Below are positions 52,253 to 60,194 of a stretch of DNA of 62,219 bases, one piece after another. Numbering within the stretch: the stretch's first letter is position 1; every line of letters begins with the position of its first letter. Origin of the DNA: UMGS1663 sp046964515 (GTDB lineage Bacteria; Bacillota; Clostridia; TANB77; CAG-508); assembly GCA_046964515.1 (NCBI GenBank), contig JBKUYM010000011.1, forward strand, positions 1 to 62,219. Direction: 5' to 3'. Position numbers and translations under genes: made by a program. Under the pieces are notes generated by a model. That model was not told the origin of the DNA, did no database searches, and saw only the letters and a program-made list of their open reading frames with translations.

Positions 52253-52281
52253 ATTTTATAACTTATATTTTGTAAAGTCAA
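52253..52281 (-). promoter_or_regulatory. plsX promoter
   Basis: Minus strand TTGACT (52276-52281), 17 bases, TAAAAT (52253-52258). The sequence just upstream (TTAACCTGTTCC) is only vaguely like a FapR site and is not called as one. Confidence 0.75.
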
Positions 52282-52362
52282 TCGGAACAGGTTAATTTTA
52301 TTATTTATTTCCTGAAAAAGCAACGTTTCTGACCATATAGTCAAAGTTTTCTTATCCTGGAA

Positions 52363-52389
52363 AAATAGAAGCTTTTAAGCTTCTATTTT
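52363..52389 (-). terminator. Terminator after the His/Cys-rich pilin-like gene
   Basis: AATAGAAGCTT pairs perfectly with AAGCTTCTATT around TT, with A/T tracts on both sides. Confidence 0.8.
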
Positions 52390-52399
52390 CTAAATTTCT

Positions 52400-54301
52400 T
52401 TAATATTGAATTGTATAAGAAATAATTTGTCCATTATTTAAATTGCATCCTAAGTTGTAAGAATCTATACTACTACCTTCTGTTTTTCCACAACTTAAGT
52501 TATAAGTCTCAATAGTTGTTCCTGCTATTTTACCACAATTCACTTGATATCCTTCTATCGTAGAGCCTTCCGTTTTTCCACAGGACACAGCATAACTTTC
52601 AATAGTATTTGCTTTATTACAAATTAGTTTCGAGTAGCTATGGTCATATCCATCTCCACAATGACATGGGTCCCCAACATAATGTCTCGGATTAATGTAA
52701 TGTCTTCCTTGTCCACAACTGCTGTGGTCCTCCCATGAATCAATATGTTCATCCCAGTGATCATTTCTAGAAGCATGTGTTAAATGAATGGATACATGGC
52801 AACTTGCCGTTTGATAACAACTGCTGGCATGTGCGTGATATATTGGTAGCGTATAACAACCTCCATTAGTACTACTATTTCCTGTGTGGGTATGATATAT
52901 CGCTTTTGTATAACAGCCTCCTCCTGTACTAACACTTCCTGTATGTTGATGATATACAGGTGCAGTATAACAGCCTCCTCCTGTTGTGCTACTTCCATTA
53001 TGCTTATGATATACAGGTGTTGTATAACAACCTCCTCCACTACTGCTACTTCCTGTATGACTATGCTTATTAGCTACCATACTTACTGCTTTACTTATCG
53101 TTTCTCTCTTATTTCCTGCTTTATCTATTGTTAATACATGTAAGTAATACGTTCCTTCTCCACTCATTGATAAGGTTATTTCTTGTCCATTACTATTAAA
53201 GTATCCTCCTGTATAACTTGCCTCACTTTCTCCTATAGCATTACTATTGGTATTATATACCCATTTACTCTTTACGACTTCTACTCCACTTTGTTTGTCT
53301 GTATGCGTTACTTTTATCTTTACACTTGGATTACTAGTTACCGTTCCTGCTCCACTTAATTCCATGATGGCTTCTTCTGGTTTGTCTGTATCTATATTCT
53401 TTATCTGTGTACTTGTATACTCTCCTATATTATTTCCATCTGTTAGTCTTGCATATAACATTTCATTTTTATTAGATTCTACTTCTTTACTATATTTCTC
53501 CCAATTTACTAAGTCTTTACTATATTGTATCGTATACCCATTTACACTCGTTTCTATCTTTGTTTTTACAATTCCATTTGTCCACCCTTCTGGTGTAGAG
53601 GTAAATGTTGTATTTTCTTTTGTTAAAGCTTCTATCGTTCCTGTCGTTTTTGACCCTTCTTTATTTGATTTTCCATATGCCGTCTCTACTTCTACTTTTA
53701 GATAATATATATGATTTTGTTCTAATCCTTCAAAAGTATAGCTTCCTGTTGTATTGTTTCCTACTTTTTCTCCATATTCTTCTTCTTTTTCTGATTTTAT
53801 ATAATAGGTATAATGAGGATTCTCCAATCGTAATCCTTCTACTTTTACAGTAATACTATTCGTCGTACTACTCATTTCTAACCCTGTAATACGAGGTGGT
53901 AATTCTCCTGGTTTCCCCATATAAGTGATTTTAACATCTCGATTATCTTTTTCTTCTACTAAAAATACATACTCTCCCTCTAAAGTAATATAACTTTGTA
54001 GCTCATTTAAAGTCTCTATATCTTTATTCTCTATGATTGCTTGTTCTTTTATATATTCTAGATAATCTGTAATTAGTACTTCTCCCTTATGGTCTAATGC
54101 CACTGGTCCTTTTTCTAACTCTAGTTTTTCGGTTAGTTCTGCTATTTTTTGTAATTCTTTTGTTTCTTTTGCTTTTGTAATAATACCATTTTCTCCAAAT
54201 AATAAGCTAATACTAATACCTGCTAAGATAATCAGTACAATAATGGTTATTACTAATGCAATTAAGGTAATACCTTCTTGCTCTTCTATCTGTTTTTTCA
54301 T
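52400..54301 (-). CDS. Pilin-like surface protein with His/Cys-rich repeats
   Basis: A 633-residue protein. Gly10 precedes ITLIALVITI (Ala at +5), with GENGIITKAKE after the helix, as in the other family members. Residues of about 130-230 look like a fibronectin type III domain (PRITGLEMSSTTNSITVKVE), followed by an Ig-like segment (NIDTDKPEEAIMEL to YYLHVLTIDKAGNK). Then come four 19-residue repeats of the form H-x-H-T-G-x-x-x-x-G-G-G-C-Y-T-x-P-V-Y plus a decayed fifth, a His/Asp/Cys-rich stretch (HWDEHIDSWEDHSSCG, DPCHCGDG) and four 15-residue repeats around SCGKTEGS. The ATG at 54301 follows AAAGGAGG. Metal binding or disulfide cross-linking is likely; function unknown. Confidence 0.7.
   Translation of the reverse strand: MKKQIEEQEGITLIALVITIIVLIILAGISISLLFGENGIITKAKETKELQKIAELTEKLELEKGPVALDHKGEVLITDYLEYIKEQAIIENKDIETLNELQSYITLEGEYVFLVEEKDNRDVKITYMGKPGELPPRITGLEMSSTTNSITVKVEGLRLENPHYTYYIKSEKEEEYGEKVGNNTTGSYTFEGLEQNHIYYLKVEVETAYGKSNKEGSKTTGTIEALTKENTTFTSTPEGWTNGIVKTKIETSVNGYTIQYSKDLVNWEKYSKEVESNKNEMLYARLTDGNNIGEYTSTQIKNIDTDKPEEAIMELSGAGTVTSNPSVKIKVTHTDKQSGVEVVKSKWVYNTNSNAIGESEASYTGGYFNSNGQEITLSMSGEGTYYLHVLTIDKAGNKRETISKAVSMVANKHSHTGSSSSGGGCYTTPVYHKHNGSSTTGGGCYTAPVYHQHTGSVSTGGGCYTKAIYHTHTGNSSTNGGCYTLPIYHAHASSCYQTASCHVSIHLTHASRNDHWDEHIDSWEDHSSCGQGRHYINPRHYVGDPCHCGDGYDHSYSKLICNKANTIESYAVSCGKTEGSTIEGYQVNCGKIAGTTIETYNLSCGKTEGSSIDSYNLGCNLNNGQIISYTIQY
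52445..52610 (-). repeat. 15-residue tandem repeats (SCGKTEGS type) in the pilin-like gene
   Basis: Four units of about 45 bases, each encoding I-(E/D)-x-Y-x-(V/L)-x-C-G-K-x-x-G-(S/T), the last one decayed. Each unit supplies one Cys. Confidence 0.65.
52781..53065 (-). repeat. 19-residue His/Cys tandem repeats in the pilin-like gene
   Basis: Four 57-base units starting at 53065 and reading down, each encoding H-x-H-(T/N)-G, a Ser/Thr/Gly run, G-G-C-Y-T and a Y before the next His pair; a fifth unit to about 52781 is degenerate. Confidence 0.75.
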
Positions 54302-54359
54302 ATGTAGTTCCTCCTTTACATATTCCATTTGCAATTATGTAAATAGTTTATATATCTTT

Positions 54360-54389
54360 ATTATATCATTTTTCGACTGTTTTTTTCAA
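54360..54389 (-). promoter_or_regulatory. Promoter of the His/Cys-rich pilin-like gene
   Basis: Minus strand TTGAAA (54384-54389), 18 bases, TATAAT (54360-54365). The spacer contains AGTCGAAAAA, one base off a Spo0A box. Confidence 0.65.
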
Positions 54390-54408
54390 CACTTTTCTAA
54401 AATAAACA

Positions 54409-54441
54409 AAAAAACTAAAGTAAGTGAATACTTTAGTTTTT
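54409..54441. terminator. Hairpin terminator upstream of the pilin-like gene
   Basis: AAAAACTAAAGTA pairs with TACTTTAGTTTTT around a six-base loop. With the next hairpin it separates the pilin-like gene from the XRE regulator. Confidence 0.7.
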
Positions 54442-54453
54442 CAGGCTGTTCAC

Positions 54454-54486
54454 AAAGTGCATATCATTTTTTGACGATATGCACTT
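54454..54486. terminator. Terminator after the XRE regulator gene
   Basis: AAAGTGCATATC pairs perfectly with GATATGCACTTT around a nine-base loop, flanked by A/T-rich DNA. Confidence 0.7.
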
Positions 54487-54548
54487 TTATTTATTATTTA
54501 GTTTTATAAATTATAATTTGTAATCTAAATAATTTTAAAAAAATATTT

Positions 54549-55058
54549 TTAATCTTTCCTTCTAGTTAAGAAAATTCCAATAAGTAATCCAATGAGTATA
54601 ATCGGTGCTATTCTAATAAATAACCATTCAAAAGAATGAGAAGCAACTCCTAAAATAGCATTTTCCGGATTACTATAATCCCAATTTAAGTATGGACTAT
54701 TTAATAAAATTAAAGATATGAAAATAATGATTATAATTATACATAATGAAATTAGCAACCAATGCGTTATTTTTCTTCTCTCATTCTTCCTTTGTGATAG
54801 TTGTAAGTTTATTATCTCTAATTTTTCAGAAATCACTTTTATATCATCCATTTTAGTTTCGGAAATATTTTTTCCAAGTAAAGTGCTTACAGGTGTTTCA
54901 AGAACTTCTGATATTGTAATTAACATTTCTGCATCAGGAACTGATAACCCCTGTTCCCATTTAGAAATTGTTTGTCTAACCACATTTAACTTTATAGCAA
55001 GTTCCTCTTGTGAAAGACCTTTCGATTTTCTTATAGATTTGATATTTTCTTTTAACAT
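54549..55058 (-). CDS. XRE-family regulator with two membrane segments
   Basis: A 169-residue protein. The N-terminal helix-turn-helix (KGLSQEELAIKLNVVRQTISKWEQG, about residues 14-38) is of the Cro/CI type. A short linker is followed by two hydrophobic segments at about 98-118 and 145-165, so the DNA-binding domain would be tethered to the membrane. This class is common in clostridia and often lies beside genes for membrane or stress responses. The target is unknown; the ECF sigma pair upstream is a candidate partner. Confidence 0.85.
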   Translation of the reverse strand: MLKENIKSIRKSKGLSQEELAIKLNVVRQTISKWEQGLSVPDAEMLITISEVLETPVSTLLGKNISETKMDDIKVISEKLEIINLQLSQRKNERRKITHWLLISLCIIIIIIFISLILLNSPYLNWDYSNPENAILGVASHSFEWLFIRIAPIILIGLLIGIFLTRRKD

Positions 55059-55212
55059 TTTACAACAACTCCTTTCTTACTAAAACGATTATACAAAGAA
55101 TAGTCCGTTGCTACAAGCAATGTTTATTAACATTTTGAATTTATCTCCATAAATCGGCTTTTGGTTCTTGCTTATATATTATAATTTTTTTAAAGAATTC
55201 TAGCATATATTT

Positions 55213-55242
55213 AAAAATCTAGCATTTAAAATGCTAGATTTT
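55213..55242. terminator. Terminator after the sigma/anti-sigma-like pair
   Basis: AAAATCTAGCATTT pairs with AATGCTAGATTTT around a two-base loop. It lies 15 bases past the stop at 55257. Bases 55059-55212 hold the XRE promoter region with no clear motif. Confidence 0.7.
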
Positions 55243-55256
55243 ATGCTTCTATATTT

Positions 55257-55859
55257 TTATTTTTCCCAAAGTAATACTGCTTTACTTTTTTCTTCATCAA
55301 ACTTTTTTTGATTAATATGATTATAATCATAAACTAGATAATAAACTTTTGTAATTTCATTAATATTACCATTATTCGTTTGACATATTGCAGTAGATAA
55401 AAGTATATTGGCTTCACACGATTCGTCATATTCTCCTCCATCTTGGATAACATATTTTTTAAATTTATCTACACTTTTTTGCGCTTCAACTTTCTGCATA
55501 TAACTTTGGCTAAAATAAAAGTATAATGTAGAAGTATTATTATCACCATTCTCTACATAAAAATTCATATTCGAATCATGCATTAATATAGAAGTATTGT
55601 CACTAGCAAATATAAAATGATTATATGGTAAATACTCATCACTAATTTGATTAATCGTTTCCATTTTCATTTCTATTCTGACACTATTAAATGATTCCGC
55701 AGAATATGGTGTTTGTTTTACAAAAAGTATATAATATACAATTACTCCAATCAAAATACAAGTTATAATTGATATTACAGCAATTCTGATTCCTCTCATT
55801 CTAACTTTATGATTTACTGCTTTTAAAATATTAGCCTTTGCTTCATCTTTATTTTCCAT
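55257..55859 (-). CDS. Membrane protein cotranscribed with the ECF sigma factor (possible anti-sigma factor)
   Basis: A 200-residue protein with a basic, short cytosolic N-terminus (about 24 residues), one membrane helix at about residues 25-48 and an extracytoplasmic domain with no recognised motif. Its ATG overlaps the sigma factor's stop (TAATG), the arrangement typical of ECF sigma/anti-sigma pairs. The cytosolic part is shorter than a usual anti-sigma domain, so the role as anti-sigma factor is inferred from position only; it could equally be a regulated product. Confidence 0.6.
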   Translation of the reverse strand: MENKDEAKANILKAVNHKVRMRGIRIAVISIITCILIGVIVYYILFVKQTPYSAESFNSVRIEMKMETINQISDEYLPYNHFIFASDNTSILMHDSNMNFYVENGDNNTSTLYFYFSQSYMQKVEAQKSVDKFKKYVIQDGGEYDESCEANILLSTAICQTNNGNINEITKVYYLVYDYNHINQKKFDEEKSKAVLLWEK

Positions 55860-56329
55860 TATAAACCCTCCTTAATCATAATTTTTGAGCGATGAAATAT
55901 CTGTCTTGCCCAAGTTTCTTCTTTTTCAAATATCTCTGCAATTTCTTTAAATGATAAATTTGCAAATACTCTTAAATAAAACACCTCTTTATATGGTTCT
56001 TTTATTTTATGTAGCAAACTACGAACTCTTTTTATTGTATCTTTATTCAAAAATTCGGTTTCTTCATTATTTGAACTTGCTATTTCAATTTCGTCAATAG
56101 AAATATTTTTTACATTCTTTGAAACATACGATAAATAAGTATTTTTTGCAATTTGAAATAACCAAGATTTTATTTTTGTGCTATCCTTTAAATTTTTTGC
56201 ATTCTTCAAAGCCTTGATAAAAGTATCTTGAACTATATCTTCGGCAATTGCTGAATTTTTCGATAACGATAAGATAAACTTATAAACCTCTTTAAAGTAT
56301 TCATCATATATGACTTCAAACTCTTTCAC
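55859..56329 (-). CDS. ECF-type RNA polymerase sigma factor
   Basis: A 156-residue sigma-70 family factor of the extracytoplasmic-function group. Region 2 contains AEDIVQDTFIKALKN (about residues 28-42) and IKSWLFQIAKNTYLSYVSK; region 4 contains LSFKEIAEIFEKEETWARQIFHRSK. It starts with GTG at 56329, preceded by GAGGTGGTGA. A possible autoregulated promoter lies at 56351-56378. It sits directly after the ribosomal rplJL unit, where rpoB is usually found. Confidence 0.9.
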   Translation of the reverse strand: MKEFEVIYDEYFKEVYKFILSLSKNSAIAEDIVQDTFIKALKNAKNLKDSTKIKSWLFQIAKNTYLSYVSKNVKNISIDEIEIASSNNEETEFLNKDTIKRVRSLLHKIKEPYKEVFYLRVFANLSFKEIAEIFEKEETWARQIFHRSKIMIKEGL

Positions 56330-56350
56330 ATCTTCACCACCTCTATCTAT

Positions 56351-56378
56351 AAGACAAGAAAAATTTAAATTTGTGACA
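56351..56378 (-). promoter_or_regulatory. Possible ECF-type promoter of the sigma operon
   Basis: Minus strand TGTCAC (56373-56378), 16 bases, TGTCTT (56351-56356). The spacing and style resemble ECF promoters, but the match is loose. Confidence 0.35.
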
Positions 56379-56474
56379 AAAATAATGAGATATTAGAAAA
56401 AAAATCTATTATCTCTCCTATCACTTACTATTTAGTTTATCAATTACATTATATTACACCTTGTCAACATGCTA

Positions 56475-56508
56475 AAAAACTGAAGTATTCATTTACTTCA
56501 GTTTTTGT
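56475..56508 (-). terminator. Terminator after rplL
   Basis: AAAAACTGAAGTA pairs with TACTTCAGTTTTT around a six-base loop, with a T run on the minus strand. It ends the ribosomal operon before any rpoB. Confidence 0.85.
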
Positions 56509-56526
56509 TAATTAATTTTATAATTA

Positions 56527-56886
56527 CTATGCTAATTCAACTACAGCGCCTACTTCTGTAAATTTAGCTTTTAATTCTTCAGCTTCTTCTTTGCTAGCGC
56601 CTTCTTTAACAGTCTTTGGAGCTCCGTCTACTAAATCTTTAGCTTCTTTTAATCCTAAACCTGTAGCATCTCTAACTACTTTGATTACTTGGATTTTATT
56701 TGCTCCAGCGTCTTTTAATACAACATCAAAAGATGTTTTTTCTTCAGCAGCACCTGCTACTGCTCCAGCTGCTGGTGCAGCTGCTGCAACTGCAGATACT
56801 CCGTATTTTTCTTCAATTGCTTTTACTAATTCAGCAAGTTCTGCAACTGTTAATTTGTCAATTTTCTCTAATAATTCTTCTATCAT
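56527..56886 (-). CDS. rplL: Ribosomal protein L7/L12
   Basis: A 119-residue stalk protein that recruits translation factors. It has an N-terminal dimerisation helix, an Ala-rich hinge (about residues 33-47) and the C-terminal domain with GLGLKEAKDLVDGAPK. It follows rplJ by 34 bases and is the last gene of the operon. Confidence 0.98.
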   Translation of the reverse strand: MIEELLEKIDKLTVAELAELVKAIEEKYGVSAVAAAAPAAGAVAGAAEEKTSFDVVLKDAGANKIQVIKVVRDATGLGLKEAKDLVDGAPKTVKEGASKEEAEELKAKFTEVGAVVELA

Positions 56887-56920
56887 TTTAAAATTCCTCC
56901 TAATTTTTTTATTTTGCTAA

Positions 56921-57427
56921 TTATGCATTAGCACCTTCTTTTTGTAATCTAACTTGATCAAGCGCAACTGCAACTTTGGAAATATTTCCAAGTAAAGCAC
57001 CTGCAAGCATACCAAGTAATTCTTGTCTTGATGGTAATTTTGCTAAAGTAATTAATTCTTCTACAGACATTACTTTACCTTCTATAATGCCACCTTTAAT
57101 TTTATAGTAGTCATTATCTTTTGAAAAATTATAAATTGCCTTTAAAGGTGCTAAATAATCTTCATCTGAAATAATAACTGCTGTTGGTCCCTCTAAAACA
57201 GTATCTAAAGAGGTTTCCCCATTTTCTGCTAATGCTCTTTTTACAATGTTATTTTTGATAACTTTGTATTGTGCATTTGTATTTCTTAAATCATTTCTTA
57301 AAGAGGTTACATTATCTACTGTAATTCCTCTATAGTCTGTTAAAAGGATTAACTTTGCATTTTTCATTTTTTCAGCTAAAATGCTTACTTCTTCTTCTTT
57401 TTGTTTTAAAATATTTTCACTTGCCAT
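56921..57427 (-). CDS. rplJ: Ribosomal protein L10
   Basis: A 168-residue protein that anchors the L7/L12 stalk to 23S rRNA. The LTDYRGITVDNVTSLR and KVIKNNIVKRAL segments (about residues 29-66) are typical. It is preceded by the L10 leader RNA, through which L10(L12) represses its own synthesis. Confidence 0.97.
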   Translation of the reverse strand: MASENILKQKEEEVSILAEKMKNAKLILLTDYRGITVDNVTSLRNDLRNTNAQYKVIKNNIVKRALAENGETSLDTVLEGPTAVIISDEDYLAPLKAIYNFSKDNDYYKIKGGIIEGKVMSVEELITLAKLPSRQELLGMLAGALLGNISKVAVALDQVRLQKEGANA

Positions 57428-57454
57428 TTCTTCTTCTCACCTCCTAGAACTAGT

Positions 57455-57620
57455 TATATCTCTATTACAACTATATTTCTATAATTGATAAAGCCATTTT
57501 TAATGATTATATATATCAAAAACTCCAATCTTGATAGCCATATATTAGGCATACAAAGATTGGAGTTTTTTCCATCTCTTTTTATGCCTCGGTAGGACTT
57601 ACTATTTGCCTACTTTCTTT
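57455..57620 (-). promoter_or_regulatory. L10 leader (autoregulatory RNA of rplJ-rplL)
   Basis: The 204-base gap between rplA and rplJ carries, on the minus strand, the conserved AAGTCCTACCGAGG segment of the L10 leader, then a long hairpin with arms AAACTCCAATCTT and AAGATTGGAGTTT followed by T residues (57519-57571). L10 binding would favour the terminator form. Confidence 0.8.
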
Positions 57621-57631
57621 GGCTACTATAA

Positions 57632-58315
57632 TTATTTTTGATCAATATACATTCCAGGTCCCATGGTAGTAGATATTGCAACAGACTTAATATATTGTCC
57701 TTTTGCTGCAGCTGGTTTTGCTTTAATAATTGCATTCATAATAACATCATAGTTTTCAGCTAATTTATCTACGCCAAAAGAAACTTTTCCAAAACCTAAA
57801 TGAATAATATTAGTTTTGTCTAATCTGTATTCTACTTTACCAGATTTGATTTCATTGATTGCTTTTGTAACATCCATAGTTACTGTTCCTGATTTAGGGT
57901 TTGGCATTAATCCTTTTGGTCCTAATACCTTTCCTAATCTTCCTACAACACCCATCATATCTGGAGTTGCTACGATTACATCATAGTCAAACCAATTCTC
58001 TTTTTCAATCTTTGGAATTAATTCTTCTGCACCAACATAGTCAGCTCCTGCTTTTTCAGCTTCTTCTGCTTTTGGTCCTTTAGCAAATACTAATACTTTT
58101 AATGTTTTACCAGTTCCATGTGGAAGTACGGTTGTACCTCTTACTTGTTGGTCTGCATGTTTAGAATCAACACCCAATTTTACATGTAATTCTACTGTTT
58201 CATCAAATTTTGCCTTTGGCATTTTTTCAATGATTTCTAGTGCTTCTTTTACTGGATAAACTTTGTTCTTATCAACAAGTTTTGCACTTTCTCCATATCT
58301 TTTACCTTGTTTCAT
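57632..58315 (-). CDS. rplA: Ribosomal protein L1
   Basis: A 227-residue 23S rRNA-binding protein. The KAKFDETVELHVKLGVD segment, GTGKTLKVLVFAKG and the MPNPKSGTVT motif are typical. It lies between rplK and the L10 leader in the usual order. Confidence 0.98.
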   Translation of the reverse strand: MKQGKRYGESAKLVDKNKVYPVKEALEIIEKMPKAKFDETVELHVKLGVDSKHADQQVRGTTVLPHGTGKTLKVLVFAKGPKAEEAEKAGADYVGAEELIPKIEKENWFDYDVIVATPDMMGVVGRLGKVLGPKGLMPNPKSGTVTMDVTKAINEIKSGKVEYRLDKTNIIHLGFGKVSFGVDKLAENYDVIMNAIIKAKPAAAKGQYIKSVAISTTMGPGMYIDQK

Positions 58316-58376
58316 CTTTTCCTCCTTTGGTTATAACGAAATACCAGTTTTGTATTTCTCCCAATTATTTTATAAA

Positions 58377-58805
58377 TTAGTCAGTTACAACAACACCCAT
58401 AGATCTTGCAGTTCCTGCTACCATACTCATTGCAGCTTCTATTGATGCAGCATTTAAGTCTGGCATTTTTTGTTTAGCAATTTCTTCTACTTGGGCTTTG
58501 GTAATAGTACCAACTTTGTCTCTGTTAGGTTTTCCTGAACCTTTTTGAATTTTAATTGCTTTTCTGATTAATACAGCTACTGGTGGTACTTTTGTTATGA
58601 ATTCAAAAGACTTATCTTTATATACTGTAATAACTACTGGAATGATCATTCCAGGTTGATTTGCAGTTCTATCGTTAAATTCTTTTACAAATTGCATAAT
58701 GTTAACACCACTTGATCCTAATGCTGGTCCTACTGGTGGAGCTGGAGTAGCTTTTCCTGCTTCTATTTGTAATTTTATTACATTAGTAATCTCTTTTTCT
58801 GCCAT
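58377..58805 (-). CDS. rplK: Ribosomal protein L11
   Basis: A 142-residue protein of the GTPase-associated centre. KLQIEAGKATPAPPVGPALG near the N-terminus and the C-terminal AGTARSMGV motif are diagnostic. It is the gene between nusG and rplA. Confidence 0.98.
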   Translation of the reverse strand: MAEKEITNVIKLQIEAGKATPAPPVGPALGSSGVNIMQFVKEFNDRTANQPGMIIPVVITVYKDKSFEFITKVPPVAVLIRKAIKIQKGSGKPNRDKVGTITKAQVEEIAKQKMPDLNAASIEAAMSMVAGTARSMGVVVTD

Positions 58806-58910
58806 TTTCTTAGCACCTCCTTTAAGTTTTGATGTATATTTACATCTAATAATTATAGATTTATTTTAAACTTGAAATTTTTTAGTATTTCTACTAAGCC
58901 ACTTCAATTT

Positions 58911-59447
58911 TTAAACAACTTTTGAAACTTGTGAAAAATCCACTTCCACAGGCGTTTCTCTACCAAACATAGAAACTAATACTTTTACTTTATGTTTATC
59001 TTTATTAATTTCTTCTACAGTTCCAATAAAGTCTTTGAAAGAACCATCCATAATAGTTACTGTATCCCCTACTACATAATCGATATTAACAGAAGGAACC
59101 TCAAATCCCATTTGTCTAATTTCCTCTTCTGTAAGTGGTATAGGGTCTGTCCCAGAACCAACGAAACCAGTTACACCTCTTGTATTTCTAACAATGTACC
59201 ATGTTGCTTCTGTTACAATCATTTTTACCAAAACATAACCTGGAAATACTTTTTTTAGATTTGTTTTTCTTTTACCATCTTTAATTTCAATTTGTTCTTC
59301 CATAGGTACTACAATTTCAAAAAAGTAATCTTCTAATTCTCTGTTTTTTACGGTTTTTTCTAAGTCTGTTTTTACTTTATTTTCATAACCAGAATAAGTA
59401 TGTACGACATACCATCTAGGTTCTAAATCCTTATCTATTTGAGACAT
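58911..59447 (-). CDS. nusG: Transcription elongation/termination factor NusG
   Basis: A 178-residue protein: an N-terminal NGN domain (WYVVHTYSGYENKVKTDLE, then FPGYVLVKM and TRGVTGFVG) and a C-terminal KOW domain (VGDTVTIMDGSFKDFIGTV). The ATG at 59447 lies nine bases after GAGGAGG; the longer frame starts in the secE-nusG gap. Standard secE-nusG-rplK order. Confidence 0.96.
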   Translation of the reverse strand: MSQIDKDLEPRWYVVHTYSGYENKVKTDLEKTVKNRELEDYFFEIVVPMEEQIEIKDGKRKTNLKKVFPGYVLVKMIVTEATWYIVRNTRGVTGFVGSGTDPIPLTEEEIRQMGFEVPSVNIDYVVGDTVTIMDGSFKDFIGTVEEINKDKHKVKVLVSMFGRETPVEVDFSQVSKVV

Positions 59448-59498
59448 ATGAAAAAGCCTCCTCTCTCTACGATCCATCACATTTTCTTTGAAGAGTCT

Positions 59499-59828
59499 TT
59501 AGTCTTGGGCTTCACCTTCTGTAGTATTGGTTTCTTCTTGATTTGTTACATTGGTATTTTCTTGATTGGTTTGTGTAGTTTCGTTTGTAACTTCATTTTT
59601 ATTTTCTACTACTTGTTTTAATTTATCAATACCATATGTATTCATTTTTTCAAATGCAAAATCTAGTACAAATACAATAAGTGCTGTAATTAATACAATT
59701 GTTATAACTGCAACTGTATTATTTACCAATTGTTTTGGTGTTGGCCAAATAACTTTTTTAAGTTCTGCTTTGAAATCTTTAAAGAAATGCTTCTTTTCTT
59801 TTTTATTCTTATTCGTATCCTTAGGCAT
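59499..59828 (-). CDS. secE: Preprotein translocase subunit SecE with an extended polar tail
   Basis: A 109-residue translocon subunit. The conserved FKAELKKVIWPTPKQLVNNT amphipathic helix precedes one membrane helix (about residues 38-58). Most Firmicutes SecE proteins end soon after this point; here about 45 extra residues rich in N, T, E and Q follow (ENKNEVTNETTQTNQEN and on). The tail has no recognisable domain and is probably disordered. Confidence 0.93.
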   Translation of the reverse strand: MPKDTNKNKKEKKHFFKDFKAELKKVIWPTPKQLVNNTVAVITIVLITALIVFVLDFAFEKMNTYGIDKLKQVVENKNEVTNETTQTNQENTNVTNQEETNTTEGEAQD

Positions 59829-59849
59829 TTTATTTCCTCCTTAAAAAGG

Positions 59850-60014
59850 CTATTTTGTTTCTTTATGTGTTGTACGTTTTTTGCAGTATTTACAATATTT
59901 AACAACTTCTAATCTGTCTGTATTATTTTTTTTGTTTTTTTGTGTCATATAATTTCTTCTTTTACATTCCGTACATTCCAATGTAATTGGTTCTCTTGCT
60001 CCTTTTGCAGCCAT
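59850..60014 (-). CDS. rpmG: Ribosomal protein L33
   Basis: A 54-residue zinc-ribbon ribosomal protein with both Cys pairs (CTEC and CKYC), so it is the zinc-containing form. The ATG at 60014 follows GGAGGTG; the frame continues 16 codons upstream into the 5' untranslated region. First gene of rpmG-secE-nusG-rplK-rplA-rplJ-rplL. Confidence 0.95.
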   Translation of the reverse strand: MAAKGAREPITLECTECKRRNYMTQKNKKNNTDRLEVVKYCKYCKKRTTHKETK

Positions 60015-60070
60015 TTTCAAACACCTCCACTGTCTTTTTGCTTTGTTTTTTTTCTTAAACATATTTTAAA

Positions 60071-60128
60071 AAGCATATGCATTCCACATATGCTTAACTA
60101 TTTTACCACGTAATAATCAAAAAGTCAA
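60071..60128 (-). promoter_or_regulatory. rpmG-secE-nusG operon promoter with an overlapping hairpin
   Basis: Minus strand TTGACT (60123-60128), 17 bases, TAAAAT (60100-60105). A hairpin AAGCATATG/CATATGCTT (60071-60095) with a T-rich tail lies at the expected transcript start. It probably terminates the flavin reductase transcript, but it may also form at the 5' end of the operon's own RNA. Confidence 0.7.
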
Positions 60129-60194
60129 TAAAAATTCGCTACTTCATTACAATTTTTTTACATATTTTCCATATATTTTTCTTTTGTATTTATT

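Noticed and set aside
52281..52310. FapR operator upstream of plsX
   Set aside because: TTAACCTGTTCC resembles only part of the known site and lacks the second half.
52445..53065. Regular repeats as a possible CRISPR array
   Set aside because: The repeats are in frame, encode a conserved protein pattern and have no unique spacers between identical units.
56591..56920. Open frames of 60-150 codons opposite rplL, rplA, the pilin-like genes, aspS and others
   Set aside because: They mirror conserved genes on the other strand, lack ribosome binding sites and have skewed composition typical of shadow frames.
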